Shown here: positions 22,301 through 33,819 of the stretch, piece by piece
Numbering within the stretch: the first letter of the stretch is position 1
Layout of the letters: every line of letters starts with the position of its first letter
From: Suillus spraguei
Lineage: Eukaryota > Basidiomycota > Agaricomycetes > Boletales > Suillaceae
DNA length: 64,000 nucleotides
Assembly: GCA_016800925.1 (NCBI GenBank)
Contig: JABCPU010000078.1
Location: forward strand, 151,897 to 215,896
Direction: 5' to 3'
The notes under the pieces: generated by a model
Databases searched by the model: none
Told to the model about the DNA's origin: nothing
What the model saw: only the letters and a program-made list of their open reading frames with translations
Made by a program: the position numbers and the translations under genes

Positions 22301-23820
22301 CTCGGTCAGTGTTCGGTGGCGCAGTTGACAACACATCACTCCGACTCATCAACACGACCCTACAGCATCTGATCTTCAATACTTATTCTGGCAGCATCTT
22401 CTTGGTATCACTACAACATCACCTACCTTTGGCCTATCGGGTACGATCTCTTTCTCAATGAACATTTTCCAAAGAATTTTTTGACACTCCGCCGGAGTCC
22501 ACAAGAAGTCTCACAGAAAGGATTCTACTGATCGGAGTCCACAGAGAAGTGGCTTGTGGGCGTTGATGAACTTGATAGGCCGCCTACGTCGCTCAGCTGT
22601 CAGCTTCGCGACAACTTTTCGCTCCCATTTTCATTCCGAATTCTCATATCAGCAACCTTATGGACAACGAATCACTTGTAGTCATCCCCTAACCGAATAG
22701 TCAAGGAATCTGATTCTGATTCTCCTATCCGTCCCCAGACAACCGGGCTGCAATCTTTCTCGGTGGTTGAAGAGGATCAAGTAGCCTCAAAATCACTATC
22801 ATGGATCATTGCTATCGCACATATTTCCTTTGCTATAGGCCATGTTATTGATACGCCGCACGTCGCACAATGATGGACGGCAGTCGCACAGATGCGGCAT
22901 ATTCCATCGTTTCAAGTCCGCAAATGAGTGGCGTGTGGGTGTCGAAGACTCGAAGAATAATCGATAGATTGATAACCTAGCTGTCAACTCGCGGCGGTCC
23001 TTCACCCCCATTTTGATTTACCAATTTCGACTTCCATATTGCCAACCTTTTGGGCGACGAGTTACTGACAACGCGGAAAATCAAAATCAAAGAATCTGAT
23101 TCTGATAATGCTCGGATGTCTCTATCTGCCTCCGAACAATCGGGTTGTACGATCTTTCTCTGGAATGGAAGTCATAGAGAAGGACCCCGGCTGCTCCCCT
23201 GGTGTCGCCAGAGGGAGTATAATAACTGATTTTACAGTTCTCAAACCTCAGTGAGTCAAGGTTACGCTCCGGAGATCAAGGGTCCAATGCACCGAGAATT
23301 CAGGTCTCGGGTGGGATGTATAGGATGACCGATATTTGTGTGGGCGAAGTGCATGGAAGTTCAAAGTGCCGTAGAATCCGTGAGTATACTACCTAATCAT
23401 GCAATACAGATGGTTGGGTACCTGAAACTACCGCAGTTCACCGTTCACAATGCATGAATTGTATTCCGCGAGGGAGTCGCCATCAATACAACTAGTAACA
23501 TTGGAGGCACTCTGACTGTAAGACCAAATTATGTCATTAAGCCAATGTTCCTCTGGACTCTATCTGTGTACGGGGAGGGGGTTCAGACAACGGTGGGTGC
23601 AACTTTATTTTGACACTCCGACAGAACACTCAAAAGAACACACTCGCCGTGACCATGTGAATCAACTTTTGACTTGAACGTCGATGTTACTGCACTGTTT
23701 GACATGTCTATGTAGGTACACTACCGGTGCCTCCATGCTCATCAATATTTGATCAATAAATTTTGTATCATTGCATGAACATTTCAAGGGCGGCCTCTTT
23801 TTGTATTAAACAGTTGCTTC
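19333..23820 (-). repeat. Left arm of a long inverted duplication (FunK1 locus)
   Basis: The kinase gene and about 1.7 kb upstream plus about 170 bp downstream recur in inverted orientation at about 51,205-55,410. Similarity is very high over the coding exons and most introns and drops toward the inner end, where this arm holds an extra block of about 90 bp near 23,630-23,720. Non-coding parts of the arm (22,151-23,820) show no separate gene. Confidence 0.85.
19502..22150 (-). CDS. FunK1-family protein kinase, complete copy
   Basis: Fungal-type protein kinase with a complete frame of 792 residues in six exons: 22011-22150, 21731-21946, 21181-21680, 20862-21128, 20136-20810 and 19502-20082. 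Introns are 50-64 bp; one acceptor (before 21680) is AAG. The N-terminal half contains KFEG- and TFEF-type conserved FunK1 segments and a Lys/Glu-rich linker (about residues 300-330). The kinase C-lobe has HRDVSPSN at about 611-618 and NDFDLS at about 633-638, the HRD and DFG equivalents, then ERTGTVPFMSLHLL. FunK1 kinases are expanded in mushroom-forming fungi; their substrates are mostly unknown. I chose the ATG at 22150 because it is conserved in the inverted copy; an in-frame Met also exists at 22195. Confidence 0.85.
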
Positions 23821-24724
23821 GCTTCTTCTCTGACCTCCAGTAACTTATCAAAGGTCTGACAAAGAAGCGAAGCAGTAGTGGGCCATTGTGCAGGCAGGTG
23901 ACGGCCTTGGGTTGACGCTTTGCTTAGAAATTTCATCAAGGCGTCTTGACATTTCGTGCTCGGTGAGCTATGTCAGCAACTTCCTTGTTCACCAATTTAA
24001 GGGCTAGCACGGAGATATGATCTTTGGAGACAGTATGAATATTCATTAATTATTCTTGATTCGACTCTGAAATGAAGGTACAGATTCCAGCGTTAAACTA
24101 AGGTCGAATTGCATTTTCCTCTAGCCTGAACAGGATGCGTCGAACTAGATTGCACGAAGATTATAAAACTCACAAGATTTCAATAGAACGCTAATGCAGG
24201 AAACAGTCAGTGTTTATGAACTGAAACAGAGGTGGGCGAGTGACTGCAGTTGCCAGGAAGTGCATGACTTTCGTCAAGCTATCATCAAGGTGCTTCCGCG
24301 GTGTCGACCATACATGTCTCCATTCAACAGCAGCCCTTCGACTGACCTGTTATATTTTACTCGTGTCTTGGATTACGTTGGCAGGTGAAAGTATCTATGC
24401 ATGAGCGGTGAATAGATACCGCAGATATCACGGACTGGACAAGATTGACTCCTAACTTTGCATAGAATTGAATGTGACTTCTGTGCGTCCACGAAACATA
24501 TGCATTGATCAGTCGTTACAGGTACTACTATGGCATTTGATGGGAAAGCATCGCTTTACACCAACCCGTTCCACGCGTATTCCGTTGGCAGTCGGTTGTG
24601 ATTGGCATCGAGGATGGAAGGTAGAAATATGTCTTCGTTTGGTGCATACAAATTCGAGGGACGAGTACCAAATTTCGACTCCACTAAAAATCATCGAGCC
24701 ACAACCCTCTCTTGCATCATAAAC
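23821..24724. other. Intergenic stretch, no gene recognised
   Basis: Sequence between the inner end of the FunK1 arm and the broken secreted-protein gene. Short open frames at 24,194-24,388 and 24,468-24,722 show no motifs. The last about 100 bases would be the promoter of the secreted-protein copy. Confidence 0.4.
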
Positions 24725-25444
24725 ATGAATTATCGCTCACCACTATGATTGTGTCTGCCGCAGCGATGGTTGGCGTGGTTACTGCATCAGGAAATCATGA
24801 GTTTACCTATTCCTTACTTATTTCAAACTTTTCCCACTTATTCCAAATGGATCTACTTATTTCTCTTAAATTACCACCTGGTCCCAACTGAACTATCAGG
24901 ATCTGTTAGCCATCATTATAAATGTGTGCTATAAAATTATTGGACTCTTAATTTGCAAAATAGTACCTCAAGAGAATATTTGAGAAATAAAATCATCAGC
25001 ATTAATGTGTCACTCAAGCTTCATACTAGTCACTAATTGTTGGTCTTATGCAATGAAACTTGTCTCTCAGGCCCAACAAACATATTGGAATACTCAATTT
25101 TGAAGCAGTTGTCAAATTTCAGAAAAAAAGTAGGTCCATTTGAAATAAGTGGGAAAAGTTTGAAATAAGTAAGGAATAAGTAAACTCATGATTTCCTGAT
25201 GTGTGTAAGACCCTATTGACCAGCACTGCGATGCCCGGTGAGTGCTCTTTACACAAATCATGTGTTCCGGAATATCTGAATGTACTTACGGTTGTTTGCA
25301 GGTGGCCATGGGTGTTCACAGGACGTGAATTCTAACGGCGGGAACTTGTTCATCCATGAATGTGCATTGACAGACGAGTTCATAGGAGTTGCAGACCGCC
25401 CCAATTGCTGTGAGGTGACGACCAGCGGTGCATGCTGCACATGA
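24725..25444 (+). pseudogene. Second copy of the secreted 8-Cys gene, split by a MITE
   Basis: This copy is paralogous to the gene at 14,679-14,992. The signal-peptide exon is recognisable at 24,725-24,784 (MIVSAAAMVGVVT beside MIVAVAVMAGVAT), with a 4-base deficit between the two Met codons. A 417-bp MITE sits at 24,785-25,201. The rest of exon 1 follows at 25,202-25,237 (DPIDQHCDA beside NPIGQSCDT), then the conserved intron 25,238-25,301 and an intact second exon at 25,302-25,444 (GCSQDVNSNGGNLFIHEC, ending ACCT and TGA). Exon 2 is still open, but cysteines of the GCSCPTCC cluster are partly replaced (DRPNCC). No secreted product can be made as it stands. Confidence 0.75.
24785..25201. mobile_element. 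417-bp MITE, long terminal inverted repeats, family CATCAGGAAAT
   Basis: The left end reads CATCAGGAAATCATGAGTTT and continues with TTCCTTACTTATTTCAAAC; the right end is its near-exact inverse, about 70 bp in all with few mismatches. It encodes no protein. It sits within exon 1 of a secreted-protein paralog. The terminal motif recurs in a second element at 57,004-57,276. The superfamily is not assigned, because I cannot identify the target duplication with confidence. Confidence 0.75.
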
Positions 25445-27185
25445 GAACATGCGGTCACTGAGTGAGCATTGTTATTCCTCGATGTTTCCCGAAGAGTCTG
25501 AGTGCTGATGTATCTGTTTTCACCAGAAAAGTTTCTCATGTAACATGGTATGAGTAGTAAGAATCTGAAGGGTTGCTGTAGCACAGCGTCAGAAATAAGA
25601 CATGAATTTCTAGACAATCACACCTAGTGATGCCTTGCGATTTGGTGCTGTGAAAGTGTAAGCTCTGCCACTATTGTCCCAGCATCACGAAATCCTGAAT
25701 TTGTTGAGTTGCACGCAAGTCTCGGACACGTTCTGCGAAGTAATACCAACTCAGGTTTTACAGTGAACCCGCTGACAAACGCATAGTGAACTCCTACAGA
25801 AAGATACCTCCTTATATATGCCAGTCAACGCTAAAACCATGCTGCTGACGCCCGGTAATATTGCGCCATTGATGCGCCATTGATCCCGAAGATTCCCGAT
25901 AAGTGTCGAGCTCGTACCTCGACCCCTGATAATCCAACAGAATTAACAAGCAATCAAGTTGTACTCGACAAGTGATATCGCTATCTGTGTACAAATATAT
26001 ATATCAATGAGAAAGGAATGAATGGAAGAATATATATGACAGTATATAGTATAGAATCAGAAGCAGCGGTATAATTCTGCCATCGATCGAGACAATGTAC
26101 ATAGTGCTGAGGAATGAGAGGTGGCTGGAGAGGGAGGTGAATTCTAGAGTTGTGTTTGGAGCCTTAGGAAGGCTGAATAGTAGCCGGGCTGTTGAGGTTA
26201 GTGGTTGACCGATGGTCCATGGAAGAAGAAGGCTTTCGGAAAGATGGTTGGAGGTATGTTTGACGAGCTAGATGTACTGCGCAGTAGAGATCTAGAGAAC
26301 AACTTGGGACAAGCATGGTTTGAAACGCTCGGAGGGCCATGTGGACGCATTTAGAGTCTTTCGTGGAAGTGCATCATCTTTTTCTGGCCCAGAACCTTGA
26401 AGGCTTCAAAGTTTTGGGCTGGAAAAAGATGGCACAAAGTAGCACTGCGGTATCTACAAGAGTCCCATAGCTCCAAGATTGGGGGCTTGATCATCATCAG
26501 ATGATATATATGCCCCGGTATTTAATAAATGACAATGTAGAGAACTGATTTTACAAAAACTGTTGAGAGGCAGTACGGATTCGGATACGTGTAATTGTAG
26601 AACTTGTTGAACTGTGTGCTTGGAGGAAAAGAATTCAAACGTAGCGTCCGTGCACGCCTCGAAACTATCCGAAATCCTAATCCCAGCGTCAGTAAACTGT
26701 GGGAAAAGTTGTAGGCAGCACAGAATTTCCGTTCTTGTGCAGCGACAGACTCCACAGTTCCGAGTGCACTTGGACCACAAGGTATTTGCTCACAGTTCTA
26801 CATGGCCTGCGGGACTTCGCAGCACATTTCGATATTTGTATATTTATGTGGATATCCTATCCAAGTCAGCAGTATGAGACTTATGATGTGCTTCAAGCTT
26901 CGAAATTTTTTCTCAAGTCCAAAGAAACCTCATAGTGGATAACTTTCCGTAGGCAAAATAATCCAGAATATATTATTTCGGAGCTTGAAATACATTTGCA
27001 ATAACGTCAATAATTTAATCTATGCAACAATAATCCCTGTACACCACTTAGCTCTAGATTTAGTCCAGTCCTCAATGGACGATCTTGCAATCCAGTACCT
27101 GCTTCTCAACGATGATGAGGCAGAAGCTTTTGATGATGACAAAGGAGTTCGGGTCTTAGCTGAGCCCTCATTGGTGGGATCGAGG
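25445..27185. other. Intergenic stretch with one hairpin, no gene recognised
   Basis: No convincing coding frame. At 26,369-26,436 there is a hairpin with arms of about 30 bases (CATCTTTTTCTGGCCCAGAA against CCATCTTTTTCCAGCCCAAA). The part from about 26,940 on is AT-rich and leads into the transposase relic. Confidence 0.4.
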
Positions 27186-27389
27186 CATCACAACAAGAGT
27201 GTATCGACAACCGGAACCCCCATCGCTTATACCTTTGCCAACCCCAGCTTCTCCTCAATCCTCGCATCAACACCCCTTGGCAGGTGTTATACAATAGCCA
27301 GAATGATTGAGCCTTTATCACCACCATGGGTATTGATGTAACTACCTTTGCCTCGCTCCTTAATTCAGGTTTTGCCCAATGCTGGTATG

Positions 27390-27864
27390 TGTCACGAATT
27401 CCAAATACAAATCATTACTCTTTTCTCAATTTCCCTAAAGCATCTAAACCCAGCGCTAAGACAAACCCAAATCCTATCGAAATTCCCATATCCACTTCTA
27501 TAACTGAACTTCCTGATGAAGAAGAAGAGATCTTTTATGATGCTATCGGATAAGATAAGATAAGATAGTATCACGTGATCTTAGAACCTTCTAGAATATG
27601 ATGTCATAACAATGTCACAACTATCACATCGTACGATTCTCGTTTCTATTTTATGATTGGCTAGTAGTTTCAAACTCAGTTTATATCTCAGTTTCAATAT
27701 GTGTATATAGTTAGCTAGTTTCGCTGTAGTAGTTCTTTACTTCAAACCTCTTGTATCTACAACTGTAGCAATCCAAGATGTCCTTGCTCCTCTCTTTTCT
27801 TGTGATAACCTTAGTTTGAGTCCTAGTCTCTGCCCTTGCGTTAATTTGTTTGTGGGTTGTGACA
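27390..27864 (+). mobile_element. Solo LTR, 475 bp, with 5-bp target duplication GTATG
   Basis: It starts TGTCACGAATTCC and ends GGTTGTGACA, giving 6-bp inverted ends TGTCAC/GTGACA. GTATG is present immediately left (27,385-27,389) and right (27,865-27,869). It contains a TATATAG promoter-like segment. Removing the LTR plus one GTATG rejoins the transposase frame at CWYETP. A second copy is at 55,458-55,925. Confidence 0.9.
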
Positions 27865-29981
27865 GTATGAGACACCAATCCCTTGTGATGACGTGAATGT
27901 GCATGGAAATGCACGCATCGAGCGGCACTTGCTTGATGCCACAGAGGCACTTGGCCTTGTGTTGCATTATCTCAGCTCCACCATGCACACTATCAGCCTA
28001 CAGCAGATTTTTGCTATTATCCCAGTACTGTCACCTGCTACCTTAAATTCAGTCTTCGGCTTCTCCTGCTCTCCCTCTGCACCATATGAGATGCCAAAAT
28101 TCAATGGCTCAAAAGTCTAGAATTTGAATGCTGTTGTGCGCTTGTCGTTGCATGTCATGGGAGACTTAGAGGGGTGTTTGGTAGCATTGATGGTCTTAAA
28201 TTACCTGTACAAACATCTGATGATGTCGACATTGAGAATGCAACATACAATGGTTGGCTCTCTGAGCACTTTATCAGCTTGGTGTTGGTATTCTCAGCTG
28301 AAGGTGAGTTTGATGCAGAATTCACACTTCACTCATTAGATATATGTTGCAGGGGTGATTATTGCTGCAAGGATGAATGCCCCTGGCAGCTGGCATGATG
28401 CACGTCTCGCTCATCAAATATGCCTCCCTTCGAGACCATACTCCCTCAGGTTACTTCATCATGGCTGATACAGCCTTCCCACGTGGAACCAATGACATCT
28501 AAGGCCAGATCTGTGCGCCCCTCAAACAAGGCCAACATGTTCAAGGATCAGTTGCTGAAATTGATGAACTCATGGCATTCAATTGTGAACTTCTCTCCTA
28601 CCGGCAGACTGCTGAATGGGGGATGCATGGTCTTCAAGGTGCTTTTGGGAGTGTTAAGACCTGTTAAGACTGTACTCAAAGGGCAAGAGATCTGAAGGGC
28701 TTTGGCCTCAGTTCGTGCACTGTGCCCCTTTCCTGAGTAATGCCCCTTATGTCAGAGGGAGGATATACGTCTGAAGATCTGGAAGTGATAGCATAGCGGA
28801 TCTGGACATCTGAAGGTTATCCAGAACGTGGAGATGGAATGAGGATTAAGACTAGTCTCGGAATGAGTTCCTTAACTAGAAACTAACAGAGGTAGACTAC
28901 CCGAAGGTAGAGTTGGAGATGTAGACTGTAGGAATCAATCCTAAGTCTCGGAAGATTACTAGAGTTGGAAGTAACTCAAGTCCGGAGGAACAGAATGAGC
29001 AGAATCTAAGATGATATTTGAACTAAGGTTCCACAGAGATTTACAAGTGATTTATATACTGGAAGTAACTAGCACGGATAATCAGCGAGTCTGGGACTGA
29101 GGGCTATGTACAATGTATAATGGAAGTCTATTAGTTAATGCACAGCGGATCAGTAAGTGTGAGTCAGAAATGAGACACAGGTAACAGATCAATAAGTGGA
29201 AGGAAATATACACAGCCGAAATACTGGAGACAGGAGGATTGCCAAAAGGAGGTAGATGCAGATGTCCACAAGGGAGTTAGAGTGTGAGAGGTAGGAACAT
29301 TCGGATGAGTGATCCAGACAGGATCTGTGGACTGGATGGAAGTAGGATTGATCAGATCAGATCTGAGATCAGATGTATGGAATATGACAAGACCATACTC
29401 AAAGGGTAAAAGATCCAAGGGGCTTTGGCCTCAGTTCCTGCACTGTGCCCCTTTCCTGAGTAATGCCCCTTATTTCAGAGGATAGGTATACGTCTGAAGG
29501 TCCAGAAGTGGTCGCATGACGGATCCGGACGTCCGAATGTATCGGTGTAAAGATACAACCTAGCCTGGGCTGTAGATAAACCACTGCCTAAACTAGTATG
29601 TGAGTCTTGCGCTCCATCTAGTCTGCTTCACTTGTAAGAACAAGAGCATTCGACCCTAAAGGGGGATGCCTATTAGTATGGTCAAGTTCGAGTCTAACTT
29701 ATGTGCGAAACAAGCGTCATGGTCAGTGGTAAGTTGCCGCGGTCAGCGATGATACCGCCAGAACTAGTGTCATGTGTAGTGGTGCTACCATGGTTGAGAT
29801 AAGGTCAGTAACAGTTGCGTCAAGCGAGTGATGTCAAGTGGTGATCTCAGCAGTAGCGGTAAGGTTGCGAGCGGTGCAAAGAAACAGTAAAGAAGTCTGC
29901 GGTACTTTCAGCGGTAAAGTAGCGGTGCATGAGAAGTTCAGTCAAAGTAACAGTCAAAAGTCCAGCGGTATGCCAGCGGTA

Positions 29982-31575
29982 TGTCATATACCGTACATTC
30001 AGGTCTAGATCAAATCCAATCCATGGACATCCAGACACCCAACCTACACATATCTGATCCACCCATCCACTCCAGTTCACATATCCGATCCACCCATCCA
30101 CTCCAATCCATATCCATCCGTGTCCATATCCGATCCGTGTCCATATCCGATCCGTGTCCATATCCGATCCGAGTTCATATCCGAACTATTCCCGCGCACC
30201 TGCGCATTACCCCTTTTAGAATATACCTGTGTCTCCGGCTTCTGGGTATCTCTGTGCTTCCGGTTCTCAGTGATCTCTGCCTCCGTCTTGATAAGTATTT
30301 CGTACAAGCTTCATCTCCGAGTTCATAGCCTTATGTCCCGCTGTACTTACTAATGTGTTTCCGACATAGCCTCGGACTATCCGTACTTACCCTCCAGCAT
30401 GCTCCTACAGTATATAAACTTGTAGTACAACTCCTGCAGACCTTAGTCTGATTCTTTGTTCCTACTTCTGTATATTCCTTTGATTACTCTGTATCCTGTT
30501 ATCATGTCTATATAACTCCGTCTCCGTTCTTGCACTTGGGCTCCGGCCCTTGTAAGCTTCCAACTCAGGCCTATGGGATTACTCCCTAGACCGGAGCTTT
30601 GATCCTATGTCCTATAATCTGTTCGGACTTCGTCCATCTCTGTCTATCATCTGTTTCACCTCCGACTCTACCTTTGGTAGTCTTATACTGTCTGTTTCTA
30701 TTCTGGACCTTGTCCGGAGTAGTCTATACTATCTCTACACCATATCCGGACCTACTCCTCTCTAGTAGCCAACACTTCCTCTAAGATCCACAGAGCTACG
30801 CTCATCCAATCATCCAATCATCTGCTCCTCTGCTCCTCCGCTCCTCCGCTCCTCTGCTCCCTCCGCTCCTCCGCTCCTCCGCTCCTCCGCTCCTCCGCTC
30901 CTCCGCTCCTCCGCTCCTCCGCTCCTCCGCTCCTCCGCTCCTCCGCTCCTCCGCTCCTCCGCTCCTCCGCTCCTCCGCTCCTCCGCTCCTCCGCTCCTCC
31001 GCTCCTCCGCTCCTCCGCTCCTCCGCTCCTCCGCTCCTCCGCTCCTCCGCTCCTCCGCTCCTCCGCTCCTCCGCTCCTCCGCTCCTCCGCTCCTCCGCTC
31101 CTCCGCTCCTCCGCTCCTCCGCTCCTCCGCTCCTCCGCTCCTCCGCTCCTCCGCTCCTCCGCTCCTCCGCTCCTCCGCTCCTCCGAGCTCCGGACCTTCG
31201 GACCCCTAGTCCTTCGGATCCATCCTATCCTATCCTCTGACATCTATGGATCATCTTTCCCTCCGGAGCTCTGCTCCTATCCTGCCCTGGACTTTGTCCA
31301 GCGGTCCATCCTTCATCCGTTCTACTTGGAACTTGTTCCAGTAGTGTTACCATTACTCCCTACCTTCCTCAAATAGTTCCGGCGCATTCCCACGCTCATC
31401 CGGAAGTCCATCAGAGCTCTGTCGAGCTATCCTGCCTTAGAGTTCGTCTGGACCCTCCATCCGGACTCCACCAGAACTCTCCCTTGGACTTCATCTGAAA
31501 TTAAGGGCACATACTCGGGTAAGGGGCACAGCGTACAAGCTGAGGCCAAGCCCCTTTGACTTACAACCCTCCGGT
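29982..31575 (-). mobile_element. Inverted LTR-like copy of the same family
   Basis: It reads TGTCATATACCGTACATTC at its left end and matches, in reverse, the unit seen at 28,662-29,389, with the GGCCTCAG...CTGTGCCCCTT motif near 31,520-31,560. It contains the 8-bp satellite at 30,832-31,185 and tandem CATATCCGATCCGTGTC repeats at 30,112-30,182. It is inserted within the internal part of the surrounding retroelement. Confidence 0.55.
30832..31185. repeat. Satellite of about 44 copies of an 8-bp unit GCTCCTCC
   Basis: An almost perfect tandem array of GCTCCTCC with slightly degenerate edges. Because 8 is not a multiple of 3, three units encode an eight-residue period, which keeps a long minus-strand frame open (repeating RRSGGAEE). 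That frame is a by-product of the repeat, not a gene. Confidence 0.9.
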
Positions 31576-32979
31576 ACAACCCCATGTAAGACCAGGACTT
31601 CTTGCTAATCTCCGGTTTTGCATGGTCATAACACGGTAACAGAGAACGAGCGTGATAGATTAATGAGCGATAAGGGAACTTTAAAGACTATGTCCACTAC
31701 TGGGTAGATCCAGAGCTAGACAATAATCCTGACCTATAGTACGTGCAATGGTGTAAAATCAGGTGTCTCTATCATGCGGGGTATGCGGTGCTTATATCCT
31801 AAATCGTATGTACTCAGAATACTCTAGGCGAGATCAGTAGTGCTGGAGTGTAGTAACTGCCATAAGTAAACATAGCGCAAGGTGCTGCGGCACGAGGCAA
31901 CATGTAATAAGGCTTGCCATGGAATCAGTGATAACGAACAGAAAACAAATGATGCACCAAATGGAGCTATGTGGATGCTGCAAGGACATGGAAGGACATC
32001 GGTACATGGAACGTGGTGCGGCAGTCGGTATGGTGTGTGGTAAGTGTGGGATGCCACTGGTACTGCTAAAGGGGTAAGACAGCCATGGACAAGTGGTAAC
32101 TCCTGTAGATGTGAGACGAGTGTCAAAATATGGGGTTTTAAGCCCAGCGCCAATATGTTTGTTACATCAGATACGACACGTCCAAAGGTTATCTGGAATG
32201 TGGAGATGGAACAAGGAATAAGGCTAGTCTCGGAAGGAGTTTCTAACTAGAAACTAACAGAGGTAGACTACCCAAAGGTAGAGTCAGAGATATAGACTAT
32301 CGGAATCAATCCTAAGTCTCAGAAGATGACTAGAGCTAGAAGTAACTCAAGTCCAGAGGAACAGAATGAGCAGAATCTAAGATGATATTTGAACTAAGGT
32401 TCTACAGAGATTTACAAATGGTTTATATACTGTAAGTAACTAGCACAGATAATCAATGAGTCCGGGACCGAGGGCTATGTACAATGTATAATGGAAGTCT
32501 ATTAGTTAATGCACAGTGGATCAGTAAGCACGAGTCAGAAATGAGACACAGGTAATGGATCAATAAGCAGGAAGGAAATATACACAACCGGAATACTGGA
32601 GACAGGAGGATTGCCGAAAGGAGGTAGACACAGATGTCCACAAGGGAGTTAGAGTGTGAGAAGTAGGGACTTTTAGATGGGTGATCCAGATAGGATCTGT
32701 GGACCAGATGGAAGTAGGATCAATTGGATCTGATTGGATCTGATCAGATCAGAGATCAGAAGTATGGTATATGACAGGTAGATTGCATGTACCACTTGAA
32801 ATCACTAACAAGGATTCGCAGGCTGATCTCATTGAGACCTGCATTCAATTGCACAATCTGCGCGCAATTTGAGTTGGCATCAACCAAATCTGCACAGTGT
32901 ACCTTAAGTATTGGCAGGAGACAGTTGATAATGCTGCCATCTGGCAAGACTTCGAGAACATGTTATGTTCCACACAAAG

Positions 32980-33790
32980 TGTCATATACCATACATTCAG
33001 GTCCAGATCAGATCAGATCCATGGACATCCGGACACCCAATCCATACATCCTAGTCTGCCCATCCAATCCAGCTCACATATCTGATTCACCCATCCACTC
33101 CAATCCATATCTGACCCAGTCCATCCGTCCGATCCATGTCCATATCCAATACGTGTCCATATCCAATCCAAGTTCATATCCGAACTATTCCTGCGCACCT
33201 GTGCATTACCCCTTTTAGACTATACCTGTGTTTCCGGCTTTTGGGTATCTCTGTGCTTCTGGCTCTTGGTGATCTCTGCCTCTGTCTTGATAAGTATTTT
33301 GTACAAGTTTCATCTCTGGGCTCATAGCCTTATGTTCTGCTGTACTTACTAATGTGTTTCTGTATACTTCAGACATAGCCTCGGACTATCTGTACTTACC
33401 TTCCAGCATGCTCTTTACAGTATATGCACTTGTAGTACAACTCCAGCAGACCTCAGTCTGATCATTGCTTTACTACTTCTGTATATTCCTTTGACTTCTG
33501 TATCTTGTTACCATGTCTATATAAATCCGTTTCTGTTCTTGCACTTGGGCTCCGGCCCATGTAAAGCTTCCAACTCAGACCTATGGGATCATTCCCTAGG
33601 CTGGGGCTTTGATCCTATGTCCTATATCCTTTTCGGACTTTGTCTGTTTCCTGTCTCTCATCCATTTCACCTCCGACTCTACCTTTGGTAGTCTTATCCT
33701 GTCTGTTTCTATTCCGGACCTTGTCTGGAGTAGTCTATACTATCTCTACACCATATCTGGACATACTCCTTCCTAGCAGTCAACACCTCC
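32980..33790 (-). mobile_element. LTR-like copy, inverted, 3'-truncated
   Basis: It starts TGTCATATACCATACATTC directly after the transposase relic and resembles the inverted unit at 29,982-30,790 base by base over most of its length, but lacks the satellite. The match ends near TCCCCTAAAATCC where another repeat begins. It has no coding content. Confidence 0.6.
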
Positions 33791-33819
33791 CCTAAAATCC
33801 AGATAAAGCATAACATGAT

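Larger units (their letters stand above)
28662..32776. mobile_element. Nested LTR-retroelement complex inserted in the transposase relic
   Basis: The complex separates GAFGSVK from RLHVPLE of the transposase. It begins with an LTR-like unit (TGTTAAGACTGTACTC ... TATGGAATATGACA, 28,662-29,389), then the start of a second unit (29,385-29,540). Internal sequence follows at 29,740-29,981, interrupted by an inverted unit, and continues at about 31,640-32,170. A third unit lacking its start ends at 32,776 (GGTATATGACA). The internal pieces are reverse complements of 62,755-63,500. There is no intact gag or pol. Confidence 0.65.
27186..32979 (+). pseudogene. PIF/Harbinger-type DDE transposase relic, split by LTR elements
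   Basis: The coding pieces are about 27,186-27,389, 27,870-28,661 and 32,777-32,979. The first piece has NTPWQVLYNSQND, a stop, then AFITTMGIDVTTFASLL. The second has GNARIERHLLDATEALGL and VLHYLSSTM, the FGSIDG Asp motif, the second Asp in MADTAFPRGTND, and SYRQTAEWG with the likely catalytic Glu. One intron is visible in the second piece at about 28,303-28,352. The third piece has RLHVPLEITNKD, IETCIQLHNL, and VGINQICTVY after a stop. Three in-frame stops (about 27,305, 28,500 and 32,870) are each one C-to-T change away from Arg or Gln codons. The DDE_4/Harbinger motifs are familiar from multicopy fungal elements. It is non-functional. Confidence 0.7.

Noticed and set aside
30112..30182. 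Short direct repeats CATATCCGATCCGTGTC considered as a CRISPR-like array
   Set aside because: The units are contiguous with no unique spacers and lie in an LTR-like repeat of a eukaryotic genome.
30818..31243. Long minus-strand open frame of repeating RRSGGAEE
   Set aside because: It is only the translation of the 8-bp satellite; there is no start context, no unique sequence and no splice structure.
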